Assembly (NCBI GenBank): GCA_023213395.1
Contig: CM041465.1
Coordinates: 167,717,741-167,781,740 of the forward strand
Origin: Cycas panzhihuaensis
Taxonomy: Eukaryota > Cycadophyta
Reading direction: 5' to 3'
DNA: 64,000 bases
The notes under the pieces are model-generated. The model made no database searches, was not told where the DNA came from, and worked only from the letters and a program-made list of their open reading frames with translations. Positions within the stretch are counted from its first letter, which is position 1. Each line of letters begins with the position of its first letter. Below, one piece after another: positions 26,705-39,194 of this stretch. A program made the position numbers and the translations under genes.

Positions 26705-27584
26705 AGGATCTCTCCTTTCATAACTTAAAGTTCTACTTCTTGGATGAGATCTATTAGTGTTGGAAGGTCTCCCCCTTTCCTCATAATGTGGGGGTGGATT
26801 TTCCCTTTGTCAGTTATCATAGTATTCCTGATTCGACCTTGAGGATTGAGCATTCCCTTGGTAATTGGGGCAACATGTGTGTCCCTCAGATTATTTTTCT
26901 TGGTTTGGGTACCTAGGAGGGTTCACATTTTGTTGATTTTCTCCTTGCCTCCTTTAATATAAGGCTTGATACTTAAGAGGGTCTTGTCTTACATCCCTTC
27001 TAAGGTTTCTATCCCTTTTCTTGGGAGGTGATTTCTTAGATCTTGATCTTTGGTTATGCTTAAGAGTTGTTTTCCCTTTAGTGTGCTTAGGTCCGTTAAC
27101 ACTCCTATACTTGTGGCAACTATTTCAAATTATCTAATGGAACTAACACATCTTAAGATTCTTTCAACCACCTGTTACTTTGTCAAAGTGTCTCCAAGGG
27201 ACCTCATTTGGTTGCCTATACCCTAAACCTTAGTCATAAACTCAATTACATCAAATTATCAAACTTATTTCTAAGGTTTTGGAGTTTAGAGAAAGTAGCT
27301 CCTTCATAGATCAAATGTAGTATGTCCCATGCTTCTTTTAATTTGGTTGATTCACTAACACGAGGGAAAACATAGTCTTCTAATGCACAAAATATGAGTG
27401 CAAGAGCTTCATTATCCTTTTTGACGTTTTCTTTGTAAGTGGTCTTTTCTACATTAGTTGTATTCCATCTTAACTCACTATATCCTATTTTTATAATCTC
27501 CTACATATTGTTAGCCATGAGGATAGGTCTCATCCTCCTATTCTAGTTTAAAAAGTTATTTCCATCAAATTTAGGAATTATCAT
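26705..27584 (-). pseudogene. C3 gag remnant
   Basis: A start at 27584 gives MIIPKFDGNNFLN followed by a stop. The frame goes on through KLKEAWDILHLIYEGATFSKL, typical of the copia gag (UBN2) family, with further stops. The zinc knuckle near 26700 has lost cysteines (YYSYYHRSGYLEDKCF). It was once the capsid-type protein of C3. Confidence 0.75.
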
Positions 27585-30500
27585 ATTTTTAAAGCTAAAG
27601 CCTATTTTTAGCCAAGGTTTTAAAAATGTGATAAATGAGATGAGGTTTACAAATGTTTGAATTTAAAATTTAACCCAAGTGATAATATCCAAGGTTTTAC
27701 CTAAAGTTTCCAAAGTGAACTAGTCCCTAATAAGGCTTCTAGGCTCTAAGATTAAGTGTCTCCAAGGGAAACCTTTGATTTTTATTTTGTCTAGTGGTGC
27801 CTGCCCACAAGTGGTAAAATAGGGACCTAATATACTGGTACGTAAGCTCAAGGCTTAATATACCTCGGTACATAGGCTGCTACGAAGGTTTTTACACCCC
27901 CTTGAGTTGTGGATCCACCTGTGTCAGACTTATACCTAGCGACAAATCTAGCGGTGAAGGTTGTATGAACCAAGGTACTCACCCTCTCTAGGTCTATTCT
28001 TGGTCTCCAAATACTAAATAAGGATAGGTTCTCCACCTCAACCTACTACTTAATACACCTTATAGCTAATGGCTTTCCTCATCTAATATGAGTAGGCTAA
28101 TTAGCATGCACATGGTGGTAACTTTAGGGGTTCTAACTGTTCCCCTTACAAGGCTAGAAAAAAAATGTGATTGAATTTGAAAGTTATCTTTTTTAATGTG
28201 AGAGTATATTAATTAAAAATTATGGTCTTATTTATGTTTTGTAAAGTTCCTTTTATATAGGAAACAAGGTAACTCAAAGAAATAAATCCACTAAGCAAGA
28301 TAAATATAAAGATCAACTTATATAAAATAGAAATGTGCTTCCAACTTTCAAATGAATATATGTAATAAATTTTCTTCAAGTCTCACTAAAGCAAGTAAAT
28401 GAAGTAATGAACCTTTTCTTTTTCAAGCAATCCAAAGAATGCAAAATAAAATGCAAACTAGTTCTTCCAATTTGATATTTTTGTAAAGAGAAATAGAAAC
28501 CTATATGTTATTTTAATGCTTTTAAAATGTAAAATTAAACTTTGTTGTATTTAATGATAAATAAACAATGGTATTTTTAACTAATCCTTATATCTTTCAA
28601 AAGTAATAAGGAACTAATACCTTAAATGAAATAACTTCTTTGTCAAAGTATGGAGGATAATGAAAATGACTAATTATCCCTTTGAAAAGCAAAATAGCTA
28701 TATGAAAAATTTGAAATTTTTAAGTAGAACCTTTGCTTAAAATGATAAAAATACTAGAAAGTTATATGTATTCAATTAATAATATAGGAAATAAACATAT
28801 TTAATATAGATTATACCTATTGGTTAAATTTACACCACTTAGGTTACTAAAAGCTCTTAGTGCTAAAAAAATAACTCCTAGCTATAAAATAGCTTAAAAA
28901 ATTATATACAAGAACCAATAATAGCTTTAAGAATTGATTAGTAATGATCAATGATGTAAGTATAATCATTTTCAAATAATAAACTACTTAAAGAGTTATA
29001 AAATCATGCCTATCTAGGCTAAACAAGAAGCTCAAGTTGGATAGCTTTAAACACCTATAAAATAATGCCAAATTGAAGTAAAACTTATTCCAATATGAAA
29101 AATATTAAAAACTCTTTCTAACGAATCCAACCGTTCAGCAAATGATCTCCTGAAGCTCAAGATATTAATGAATATATATGATGACCCTTTTAAGGACTTA
29201 AAATGGAGCCACAAGGCTTAACTATTACAAAATTTAAATTATAACTTTATAGAATGATATGAAAATAATCATATATATATTAGAGATTCCTTAGTATGTC
29301 TCAAGCTAAAGAAACTTAGGAAAAATTAATTTATTATTGCTAAAAATAATGAACTAAGATAAACAAGTTACCTCAATTTTACTAGATTTGAAACCTATAA
29401 AACAACTTCAAATTAGATAAAATAATATATCAACATGTAGAGAATTGAAGTAGCTTTCCAGTGGAATAAACGGTTCAAAAAATAGAGCTTGTATGCCAAA
29501 GTTATTACAAAAATAGTAAGAGGACCTTTTTATGGTTAATAAAATAATGGCTAAGAGAAGGGGTCACTTTGATCGATTAAATCTGAGCCAAAATAATCTC
29601 AAATTTGGCAAATGATGACTCTACACTATAGATCTCTAAAAAATGAATGCAATGGAATTAGTTTAACTAAAATTTGATATGCCAATGAAGGGATCTAGTG
29701 AAAAAAATGACAGAGACTCTTTGAATAAAAAATATAAAGGAAACCTTATAATAAAAAGTTGAGTAGCCCCTTTAACACGAAGATCGAGGTCATATGAGAA
29801 GAAAAGTGACCAAATGAGTTGCGGGGGGGGGGGGAGATGGGCTAAAGGGCGTGGAAACCAAACAATAATGAAATATAACTAAATTTTTCTAAACTTTATA
29901 ATCTTTTAATCAAATCAAATCAAATCAAAATAAACGGAGGCGACGTCTATGGCTTTTTTATGTCTGCAGTGAAGAAGGAGATGAGAGATTGATTTAAATC
30001 AATCTAAAACAAAGACCAATACTCATGAAATCAGAGGGGAATGTCAATAAGGTACCAACAATGGATCTGGAGAAGAAATCTATTAGAAAAATGGCTTCAA
30101 AATGGTGATTTTTGCTCACAGACGTGAAGAAGAGTGCATGAGACTGCAGAGGTTTAGGGGCATTAAAACTATATGAAACAATGATGAAACTTCACAAAAT
30201 TGTAGAGGGAGGGGTGTGGAACATAGAGGGAGGTGCTGGAATAGACAACACTATGAAAGATACCCTAGTTTATGTGAACAGGGCTGCCAAAGTCAGTGGG
30301 TCACCATAGACCATACAAAGAGGAACCAAGGTAAATGAGGCTCTAAACTGCTTCAGAACTCCTTTATTAGGCACTAGGAGTGGGTGCAGAGCTCTTATAA
30401 GTGATAGAGAAGGTCTAACAAGCAAAAATCATACATATTTACAAAAAAAATGAAGAAAAGTAAGAGAAATAAAGTTTCAAATAGAGATATAACTCAAACG

Positions 30501-30738
30501 GATAGATGAAAAAATAAATTGTCTTCACTACTAGATGGAGTACTCAGACACGATCAAAATGAGTAGTCATATGGCATAGTTCTGATCATTCTATAAGAAG
30601 TAGGAGTGAGTTGAATAAAGATGAGAAATAGAAAACTAGGGCTCTAAAAGTCATACGAAGATGTATCATGAAAATAAAAATGTAATATTTCTGAACATAA
30701 TGTCATGTATATACCACACAACATAAAATGATAGCAAA
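27585..30738 (-). other. C3 leader, with degenerate direct repeats
   Basis: About 3.15 kb separate the 5' LTR from the gag start, long for copia. A module with ACCTATAAAA, a run of variable sequence, CTTTCCAGTGGAAT or CTTTCTAACGAATC and then GGTTCA is found near 29050 and again near 29393. A third weaker copy starts near 29640. A run of 12 G occurs at 29823-29834. No separate gene is recognised. The PBS next to 30739 is degenerate (TTGCTATCATTT on the minus strand). Confidence 0.55.
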
Positions 30739-31099
30739 TGAAGGATGTGTAAGGTACAGAGTAGGATGATTAACTTGGTGAGTGCATTGTAGCTCATTTT
30801 GAGTTAATAATTCTGATTGATTCAAGAGTAGTGTTACAAAATACTAGGGAGGTATTCCCACCCCCTTTATAAGAGATTTTGGGGATGCAGCAAGCGCCTC
30901 AACCTAACCTGCCAAAAATTTAAATTAGTATTAAAAAATAATAATAAAAAATATGCACATACCTCAATAGTAGTTTGTCGGCATCTTGGGTGGCTTGTGG
31001 CAGCTATTATATGACCCAGGTGCCCTAGGGAGCCCCAAAGGTGGCTTTGAGGGGCCCTAAGTACACAGTAGCAAATATACATTAGGTATTATCCTAATA
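30739..31099 (-). repeat. C3 5' LTR
   Basis: It begins TGAAGGATGTGTAAGG and ends ATTATCCTAATA (terminal CA changed to TA). The target duplication ATCAT follows at 31100. Confidence 0.92.
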
Positions 31100-31454
31100 A
31101 TCATGAGAATTCACCATAAGAGAGACAATAAAATTTATATATGGAAAACCCAATATAAGAAAATTGACTGGAGAAGGTGGAGTTTAGAGCTCTTCTTCAT
31201 GATTAACATAAGTACATATCTAGGTATAAGACCTTTCTCTCAAGTTCTTAAGTGGTGTGTATACATATGTATATCAATATTCACCTCATGAGTAGTTTAT
31301 AATTTCTCTTTAGGCATTACATAATCAAATAGTATATTTCCATGGATAAATGTATCTCATATATATCTTAATGTATGTGATTGGCAGGATTATGTATGTG
31401 TCCATTATCATAATATTAAATATTATAAATATGCACAGTTCACATATTTTAACA
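31100..31454 (-). repeat. LTR B2, right piece
   Basis: It resumes with ATCATGAGAATTCACC, matching LTR B1 from about 18903 (GCATCATGAGCATGCACC), and continues to CATATTTTAACA, the end of the LTR. Joining 23137 to 31105 restores one LTR. Confidence 0.85.
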
Positions 31455-33410
31455 AGAACATAGCATCATACTCTATTATGAGACATGATATGAGTGATTT
31501 AGATAGACAAATGAAGGACTGACTAGATTTCTTAAATGAATTTACTACCCAACCAATAACAATCCTATTAAGAAAGCTCCCTTGAGCTAGAGCATATGAT
31601 ATGAACAATGAAGTATTGATAGTTCAATCTTTGCTCATTTCTCCCAACTTATCACTTATACATAAATCTTCTCTAAAATATATATCTAGTTATAATCGTT
31701 GATAATATAATCTTTATTATTAGAATAATTTATTTGCTATTACACTATTTGTATTCTCTATTATTATGTAACAATCCTTCACTTTGTTGTTGAAGTCCTT
31801 TAATATCTACTATAATATATTCATTTCCTATTGTAATATTGTATAACTCTATACTTTTCCTACACATTAGAATATAACTAGAAATGCCATTTATGTATGC
31901 TTCTTTGCTAAATTAATCTCAATGGACTAATCCACTATGTGGCCATACATGCCTCATACCATATTATACATGAAGGTTATGCTTATGTGTTTCATACCAC
32001 ATAACATCTGTATGAATGACTACTAGGCCTTACATATATAATATGTGTCTTTCATACTACACAACCTATCCAAGTATGAGGTAACAATTTATACCATGTA
32101 GATATTACCCATGTATATGATAATATACCAGAGGGGAAACTCACTCAACCTTATTACAGATAATATAAATAACACTGTTGCTTATAAGATTACTAGAGGG
32201 GAGGGTCTCTTAACCTCGGTGCATATAACCTAGATTAGGTTAGCCTAAACTATAATTTAACACCATTAGAATAATCCATTAAGATTAAGACAACAATTTA
32301 CACATGCTCCTTACATAGTCTAATTATGTTCATTTATGGGATGGTAGTGGTCACTATGAGTATTAATAACCAATCAAAATGATGGCTTATGATATCAATA
32401 TTATCAAGCTACATAAATTTCATATGCATTGGTTAACAAATAACCATATAAGAATACATAATATTGACCTGAATCTCTATCTCTAAAATCATATTATGAG
32501 ATGGTAAAATCTCATGTATGTTGGTTGATGGATCACCAAAACTTAAGCATAAGTCACCTTATTATCACAACCTCTTCCTTTTCTCATACAATAATTTATT
32601 TACTTCGAAGAGAAATCAAACCTTAGTTAATTTATTCTCTACTAATTTAGAGGAATTTTCCTCAACTCTCTTTCCTTTGCATACTCCAAAATTCTCTTTC
32701 CTTAACTCTCCTTACTTCATCTGTAATTTCTATGGTTTGTTGATTTCTACCTATTATTTTTAGAATCAATTGACTATGGCCATTAATGTCATTAAATCTA
32801 AATGAAAGGGGTTTAAATTTCAATGCCTATAAAGTGTTTCTAATTATTATTCTTTGAAGTGATTATCAACTATCCACCCTATCTAAATTACTAAAAATAT
32901 TTATGTGCCATACACCTCTTAATGGCTCTTAATGTCTAAATGTCTTAGTATATTAATTTTAACTCAATCAAAGCTAGTCCAATGTGGTTCTATCACCTAA
33001 TAAAGGACTTATAAGTGGAACTATATAAGTCAGCCACTTATCCATGTTTTTTTTACATAATTATTTTATTCATATTATGGCCAAAAGTATTTTACTCTAA
33101 AACTCAATACATTGATCAACCAAACTCTGTACCTAATGGAAAACATAGAATTTCTAAATCTATTATTTACCCTTATATTGATTTTCTCCTCTATTCCTTC
33201 CTTGTTCAGATTATCTGCTTATATAATTCAAGTTGCCATAGGATAATGTAGTACCTTGTAACACACCTGATCATGATAAGCTATCTACTTTAATAAACAA
33301 AACTAAAATAGTACATCCTCACATTTAGTGGAGCATAAATAAGCTTCCACCTTACATAGAATGAACAAGAATATGAAATAGAAAAGGGATTTACATACAT
33401 ATAAAATTAC
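31455..33410. other. AT-rich DNA between B and C2
   Basis: Short frames only (the longest, 32518-32763, has no family resemblance). No terminal repeats, tandem repeats or RNA genes were recognised. It may be older decayed repeat DNA. Confidence 0.4.
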
Positions 33411-33591
33411 TATTAAAAAATAATTTGTAATGCATGGTTGGCTTACAAATTACTTTATATTCATGAGTTTATGAGTATATAAAGCATATTGTACTTTGTA
33501 ATTTTCATTCAATTTAATTGAAGGTATCTTGCAATATCGTTTGTGATCTTTATGTTTTTCACTTGGTTGTTTGAGTTATTTGATTCCTACA
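33411..33591 (+). repeat. C2 5' LTR (start uncertain)
   Basis: The end ATTCCTACA at 33591 is fixed by the adjacent PBS. A TATA box (GAGTATATAAAGC, about 33474) lies inside. The proposed start, TATTAAAAAATAATTTG, would be a changed TG; a longer LTR cannot be excluded. Confidence 0.5.
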
Positions 33592-33606
33592 TGGTATCAA
33601 AGTGAG
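33592..33606 (+). other. C2 primer binding site
   Basis: TGGTATCAAAGTGAG is close to the complement of the 3' end of initiator methionine tRNA, the usual primer of plant copia elements. It starts immediately after the LTR. Confidence 0.8.
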
Positions 33607-34840
33607 GTTTGAAGAGTTCCTTCATTTGTAGTGACGTATTTGAAATTTGATCAAAGGAGACGTGGTCTACGAGCTTTGAGGTTGAGGGCCATTGATACTG
33701 CCAGTTCTTCTCTGCTTCTGCCCAAATAAAGGTATTTTATTATCCATTAATTCTTATTTTACTTTTTTATTTTATTCTGTGTTTTTGATCCTGTGTTTGT
33801 CTTCTTATATGCTGAATTATTTGCAGTTTATTAGTTGTGTTTGCAGTAATAATATTAAGCCATCCATTTAATTTCTAACATGATTTGAGATAATATTAAT
33901 ATATCTCTATGTAATCATTCTTCTTCATCCTGCACTCTATTTTATTTCTCTGGTTATTGCCTATATTTGGATTGTTACTTTTTAATCTCTTGCCTGTTTA
34001 TTAAACCTTGTTTATATAATTCTCCCCAGTTCATATAAGTTTATCATTTGCCAATTGAGTTGTGATTTATTTGTGCTGCATGTTGTACCTATGGTATAAT
34101 CTCTTTGTGACTATATATTCCCTCTATCTTCACTCTCTGCTCGCTGTCTCTATGTACAATTGTCTTTCCTATTTGCATGGATTTCCTGTCTCTACCTATT
34201 GGTCCTGCCACCTTCATACATGGTTAATTTTCCCTTCAACATTCTTCTCATCATTTGCACTTGCGTTACCCATGATACATACTGTGTCGAATATGATTAG
34301 CACATGATTTTTTAGCCGCTTGCACTCGCCTTTGCATGATGATTTCATAGTCGCCACTCAATCTTCATGTAATCTGCCCTAATTCATATTAACAATGAAT
34401 CTATTATTTTATTCACATATTTTATTATGCAGTCGTGAGTGTATCATTCACCACATTCAATTAATTATTTTTGATTAATTTTAATCATTCACTTTGGTAA
34501 TCTCATCATTGGTTTATATTTCATCTTTGACATATTTCAAATTATTTTTTATATAGTTCAACTTATTATATTTGACATTAATAATTGATTATAGTCACTA
34601 CTTCACTTTAAGTTTTTATTTTTATATTTATTGGTATGCAATTTGATTTCAAGTCATTATATTTGACATTGATAATTGATTATAGTCGCTGCTTTCATGT
34701 TAAGTTTTCATTCTTGTATTTATTAGCATTTAAAATTCGATTTTATCTTTATACCTTGCATAATTTCAGAAAAAAATTTCTTATATCTTTTTAGAGTCTT
34801 TCCCTCTTAGTAGGCTATTATAAACTACCTTATTAGGGCC
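33607..34840 (+). other. C2 leader up to the gypsy insertion
   Basis: AT-rich and non-coding. A TTTGACATT.ATAATTGATTATAGTC motif is repeated at about 34569 and 34661 with similar flanks (a duplication of roughly 92 bp). The final GGGCC (34836-34840) is the target duplication of the gypsy element. Confidence 0.6.
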
Positions 34841-37461
34841 TGAAACACTTCTCGCGGGGTGGTTTCCTACGTTTAGCAAGATATGGGTATATAAAACTGA
34901 GTCAGGTTATGAGTCAGATTGATTGGTAAGGAATCACCATGCAGGGCATCCGTGCGCTAGAGCGCGGATTCGGGACCTGCAAATGGTGCCTAATTACTTC
35001 AAGGTGATCTTGGGAGAGGGACGCAAGGCGAGGCCTTGGGTCGTCCCAAAAGGCGAGGCCCTCCTACCTCTTAGATGGCTGGGAAGAGGAAGAAGGGGCC
35101 TAAAGGGTTGCGTCTTCTCAAGGAAGAGAGAAGGCAACGTGTAGGTAGGGTGTGTGTAGTATAATATCTACATGTAAGCTAGTCAAGGGAGTGAGGGGTG
35201 AGTAGCTCATGCTCAAAGGAAACTACCTACATGCAATAAAACAACTACGAAGAAAAACACGTAAATGCAAAGATTTATTCCTTCTCCTTTTTCTATTTCC
35301 TACGTGTTTTTTAATATGCAAACATAGGCATGGAAAGAATGCTATAGGAAAGAACAAAAGGGAAAAGAGGAATACCTGGACACAGTGTTCGAATGAAGTG
35401 TTGCAATTCTCGTTGCTTTACACGCCTTCCCACTCTACTTGTCGCGTAGATGAGACCAACTGGCGATGGTTACCGTGAGCAGTCAAAGGGGGCTATCTTA
35501 CCTCCCCAAATGTGCAAACAGAAGCAAGCAAAGCAAAGGCGAAGATAGTAAAAAAAGAAACAGAGAAAAGCAACTAACAAGAGGCTAACCTATTGACCAA
35601 CATGCCTCGTGTGTATCGTCGCTATCACAAGAACTGTCACCTAAAACATGCAAGTTTCTCCATCTCAGAAGAGGGGATACCAAATATATCTACTATACGT
35701 GCGTAAATATAAAATAACTGGAATCAAACTAAATCAAGAACACGTGCATATTACTCCAAACAAGACTCCAATAAGCAACCACACCAACCGGTATCCAAAG
35801 CAAAAGAGTTAGCCTCAGAATGGCTAGCTCACCTACAGAAATCCCCAGGTGGCCTCGGGGAAGAAGAAATAAACTATATTGATTGTGTAGGATAGCAAGC
35901 AAAAGAGGAAAGAAACCAACGGGATGACATGTAAGCACACCCAAAGGACGAGGTGCTATGAGCAGTAGATCGTCCAGTTGGGGATAGGTTATAGGTCATG
36001 AACCAAATAGGAGCGATTTTGGGGCTTATGTAGTGCCCAAAACCAGAAAATAAGGATATGAAACCGGCGTGGCAAGGGGCTACCAATGCTAGTTCAGATT
36101 TAGAGATAGGCTCCCGAGTCCCTAACCCAACTTCAAGGGAGGCAGTAGGTGCAAGGGGAAAGAAAAGAAGGGTTTGGACCCTTGGGGAGAAGGTCAGCAA
36201 GGGGGACTAACCCCGTCTTTCTCCCTCCACTTTTCGTTGTGTCACCTCCTTTGCACAGCCGCCTTAAAGTAGGCTTGTAGGAAAATGAAGGGAAGCACTA
36301 CAACACAAGGTACAAAGAGCTAGTGCTAAATGGGCACAAGATCAAGAAAAATAAATATACCAAGCACTATCCACAAAAAGTAAAGGAAAGAACATGGATT
36401 TTGGAGCAAATATTAGGGAGTACCTTATAGCAAAGAATAAGAGTTTATTTCTGCTGGAAAATAGAAGAAAAAACCTGCATTTGGCAAGCTTTGAAGGCTA
36501 GTTTGGAGCAGAGGCCACCGTGAGAACCTCTATGGTCTTAAGACCTTGGAGCTTTTCCTTAGAGAGTTCCTGTGAATGCTCTTCTTTCCATCGTGTGAAC
36601 CTACAAGAGGGGCCTTTGTTCTTTGGTCTTGAGCTTGAGATGCAGCAATAATCTCTATAGGAAGAGTTGCAACCAAAGAGTATCCTTTTTGCAGTAGATA
36701 ATGGAGAGCTGTAGGAGTGTCATCAAAAAAATGGAGGAAGAAGAGACAAGAATGATTGACTTTTTGGTTTTTATCTTCCACTAACTCTAAGTGAACATTT
36801 GGAGTCACGGGGAAGTCAAAAGGTGTGGACGCCACGTGGCAGTTCCGTGAAAAGAGTGGAAACTGCCACGTTTATTTTAAAAAATAAATTCAGACAGTCG
36901 TACCATGGTAAACATCGCGGTACCATGGCAAATATTGCGGTACTGCTAAGTTTACAGCGGTGCGAGCCTGTAGGCCAAAATCAAGTCAGAAATGGGGTCT
37001 GAAGCCAAACAAGGAGTATGTTAGGGCTGAATAAGCTGGGAATTGGTGCCCAGATGACTGACAGATGGTCAGGAGAGAGGGACGGGTCTCAACCGGGGAT
37101 CCTATCATACTTGGAAAGTGAATCAAAGTATAGGTAGAATGCTGTCATAGGCGAGACGCGACTGACTAAGGTGTCCCGAGGGGCTATGGAGATGATGTGG
37201 GTGGCTAAGTGCTATATGGGGTGTAGCACTCGCTAAGGAGTACCCTCACAGTGGGTCGTTATAGGCTAAGTGGCATGTGGCAGGCACACACAGTGTGATT
37301 AAGCAAGAAAGCAATGCAATCATGCGAATGATAGGCAAGCATGCATCGGGCAATCTACTAAGTGACCTCAGTCAAAAAAGAGTGAGGATAGGAGCAAGAA
37401 CATATACTTGAGCTTACCTGAGTTGATGTGTCCCGAGTCCATTCCCGATAGCTGGGAAACA
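34841..37461 (-). repeat. Gypsy 3' LTR (2621 bp)
   Basis: It runs from TGAAACACTTCTCGCGGGG to AGCTGGGAAACA on the plus strand and aligns throughout with 48800-48954 plus 56455-58919. Short reading frames inside it occur in both copies and have no family resemblance. It contains a tandem motif at 36898-36960. Confidence 0.93.
36898..36960. repeat. 20-bp tandem motif in the gypsy LTR
   Basis: Three units of the type GTACCATGGNAAANATNGCG follow one another. The related copy in the 5' LTR lies at about 58357-58420. The units contain the palindrome GGTACCATGG-like core. Confidence 0.7.
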
Positions 37462-37471
37462 CTGCCCCCTT
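37462..37471 (-). other. Gypsy polypurine tract
   Basis: The minus strand reads AAGGGGGCAG immediately before the TG of the 3' LTR. This fixes the element's orientation and the inner LTR border. Confidence 0.9.
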
Positions 37472-37810
37472 GGCAGTAGAGCCTCATCGCTCAGAAGTGT
37501 GGTGTGATAGTGAATGTTGACAACAAAAAACTGTTAGTAGCATATGCATATATATATAAACAAACCATGAACAACATATGGACCAAGGGTGTCAGCGAGT
37601 GTCATGGTGGAACGCGTGGACAAGGGAGACGGAGATGAGGATAACATAGGGGCTGCCTATGCGTTGTCTAAAAGTCGACCTGTAGGTGAAGAAAGTCAAT
37701 GAGGGGGATGCCCCTCATTGCTGAAGTGTAACGAGTGATACGAGGGCACCCAATAGACGAAAACAAGTAGGTCAGAATAAAGGCGACTAGAGACTTGAGC
37801 AACGGGCTGG

Positions 37811-38236
37811 CTAAACAAGTGTCTCAAAGGCGGTCGCCCGAAGAAGGCGGCCTTTCGAGGATGAGGTGGGCGAGGCATGCGCCTCAGCATTGAGGTCCCA
37901 AGGGATGTGCTAAATGTCCACGGATAAGAAGCAGGCCAAGAGAGATCTGGTGGTCGAAGCAAGGGTTCTCAGGTGAGGGCATCACACCTGGTAAACCTGG
38001 GTGAGATGAGACACCACAACGTGAGAATCGCAAAGCAGAATGATGGGTCCTTTATGGAAACGGAGAGCGTCAGTAAGGGCTTCAATAACGGCCATGTACT
38101 TGGCTTCGTTATTGGTTACTTCAGGAGGAAGATCCCAGAGCACAGGAAATCGTGTCTGGAGGGGCTACGAAGGATCAGCGGCGATGAAGGTCGAGGTTCT
38201 GCAACTTCTGCCGTCGGTAAAAATGTAGAGGGACAT
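37811..38236 (-). pseudogene. Second RNase H (archaeal type) downstream of integrase
   Basis: From the ATG at 38236 one frame gives YIFTDGRSC (first catalytic D), EVTNNEAKYMAVIEAL (catalytic E), ILLCDSHVVVSHL (catalytic D) and HIPWDLNAEAHASP, where family members have EADALA, so the last acid is replaced by H. Order and spacing fit the archaeal-type RNase H known as an extra domain in Tat elements. Three in-frame stops (TAG, TGA, TAG) break it. No such domain is present between the first RNase H and integrase (43195-43103). It lies between the antisense PMD frame and the PPT on the pol strand. Alternative: a relic of a host RNase H-like gene captured independently. Confidence 0.8.
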
Positions 38237-38755
38237 GGGTGAACACAAAATCCTGGTAATAATAAATAATAATAGAGGGAAAGATAGGCTCTAATGGTAA
38301 GTAATAAGTGGCCGTGGAGGATAGGAGGACATCGCAATGAGGCTACCCAAGGGCGAGAGCAAGCAGTCCGACCACTACCTGAGAGTAGGCAGAAAAATGG
38401 CACCCTGGAGTACCAAAGGTCGCTTTGGAAAGCAAAACATGCCCCCAGATGGGGGGAGCACTCCCTATGGAGACCTCAGGAGCAGAAAAGAAATACGAAA
38501 ATGGGTCCAGGATGATGAAACGAGCCAAACGAGTGTAAACTCAGGCATGCACGAGGGTGGCACGCAAAATAAGGCAGAAGGGCCCTGCAAAAATGATGAG
38601 GTACTATAAATGCACTTACAAGAAAGAGAAAAAATGGCACCAAAGGAGCACAACGAGAGGCAGGACTAGAAGACAAAGGTGATCAGGGAAACAGGATGGT
38701 CCCAACGGCTGTCGCAAGAGCAAAAATGGAGGTAGTGTCCGTCGGGGCCCCCACC

Positions 38756-38763
38756 TATATAAG
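38756..38763 (+). promoter_or_regulatory. TATA-like box upstream of the antisense PMD frame
   Basis: CCACCTATATAAGAAAAT contains TATATAAG on the plus strand, about 690 bases before the first ATG of the PMD frame. It could drive antisense transcription; this is inference from the motif alone. Confidence 0.35.
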
Positions 38764-39194
38764 AAAATTCAACAGAAAACAGATTCATTTTCACCGGCTC
38801 TCGTGAGAAACCAGAGCCATTTCCTTACGCAGCGGAGCACCGCCCAACTTTGGAGGCATGCAGAGGGAGATCAAACCATTGGATTAGAGCACGGAGAGGC
38901 CGGTAAGGATCGGCGGGCGTGATGGCATGACGGATCAGATCCAGTGAGTGGATCCCACGAAACCCATCCTATTTCAAAGTTTAAAATTGAATGCTTTTTA
39001 TTTTTTTTTTAGGTAGTTTTTGTGCCCCATATGGGCAGATTGTGACCTCTCAGCGTCTGAATTAAACCCAGAAAGAGGGGGGACTTGGGCATTAGGGAGC
39101 CCTGGTCCCGGTGGGCCCCACGGGGTCCACCCAAAGGATTTTAAAAAAATTTTGGGGGTAGAAACCCCCCCTTTTGGGGGGGTGTCGTTCATAC

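Larger units (their letters stand above)
23138..31099 (-). mobile_element. Copia retrotransposon C3 (7962 bp), inside LTR B2
   Basis: Two 361-bp LTRs (23138-23498 and 30739-31099) are bounded by the duplication ATCAT at 23133-23137 and 31100-31104. A PPT complement (TTCTCCCCCAT) follows the left LTR. On the minus strand the order is gag, protease, integrase, RT, RNase H, which is the Ty1/copia order. The first 125 bases of the LTRs differ at about 10 positions by hand count and the coding frames contain many stops, so the insertion is old. Confidence 0.92.
18662..31454 (-). mobile_element. LTR element B, minus orientation, split by copia C3
   Basis: The left LTR is 18662-19254. The right LTR is 22978-23137 continued at 31105-31454, with C3 inserted in it. 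The PBS complement CTTTGATACCA (22967-22977) lies just inside the right LTR, and a PPT complement (CCCCCCTGTAATG) follows the left LTR at 19255. The internal 3.7 kb has no recognisable gag or pol. No target duplication is visible and a PBS-like site also lies outside the left LTR, as in element A. Confidence 0.75.

Noticed and set aside
29823-29834. Run of 12 G as a possible quadruplex
   Set aside because: A single homopolymer run without further G tracts nearby; noted only as part of the C3 leader.
32518-32763. 81-codon frame
   Set aside because: No recognisable motif and Phe/Leu/Ser-rich composition typical of AT-rich non-coding DNA.
35729-36200. Frames of 71 and 108 codons inside the gypsy LTR
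   Set aside because: Partly conserved in the other LTR (57188-57659) simply because LTRs are duplicates; no domain and no start context.
37973-38242. 89-codon plus-strand frame
   Set aside because: It is the opposite strand of the second RNase H, which has family motifs; this frame has none.
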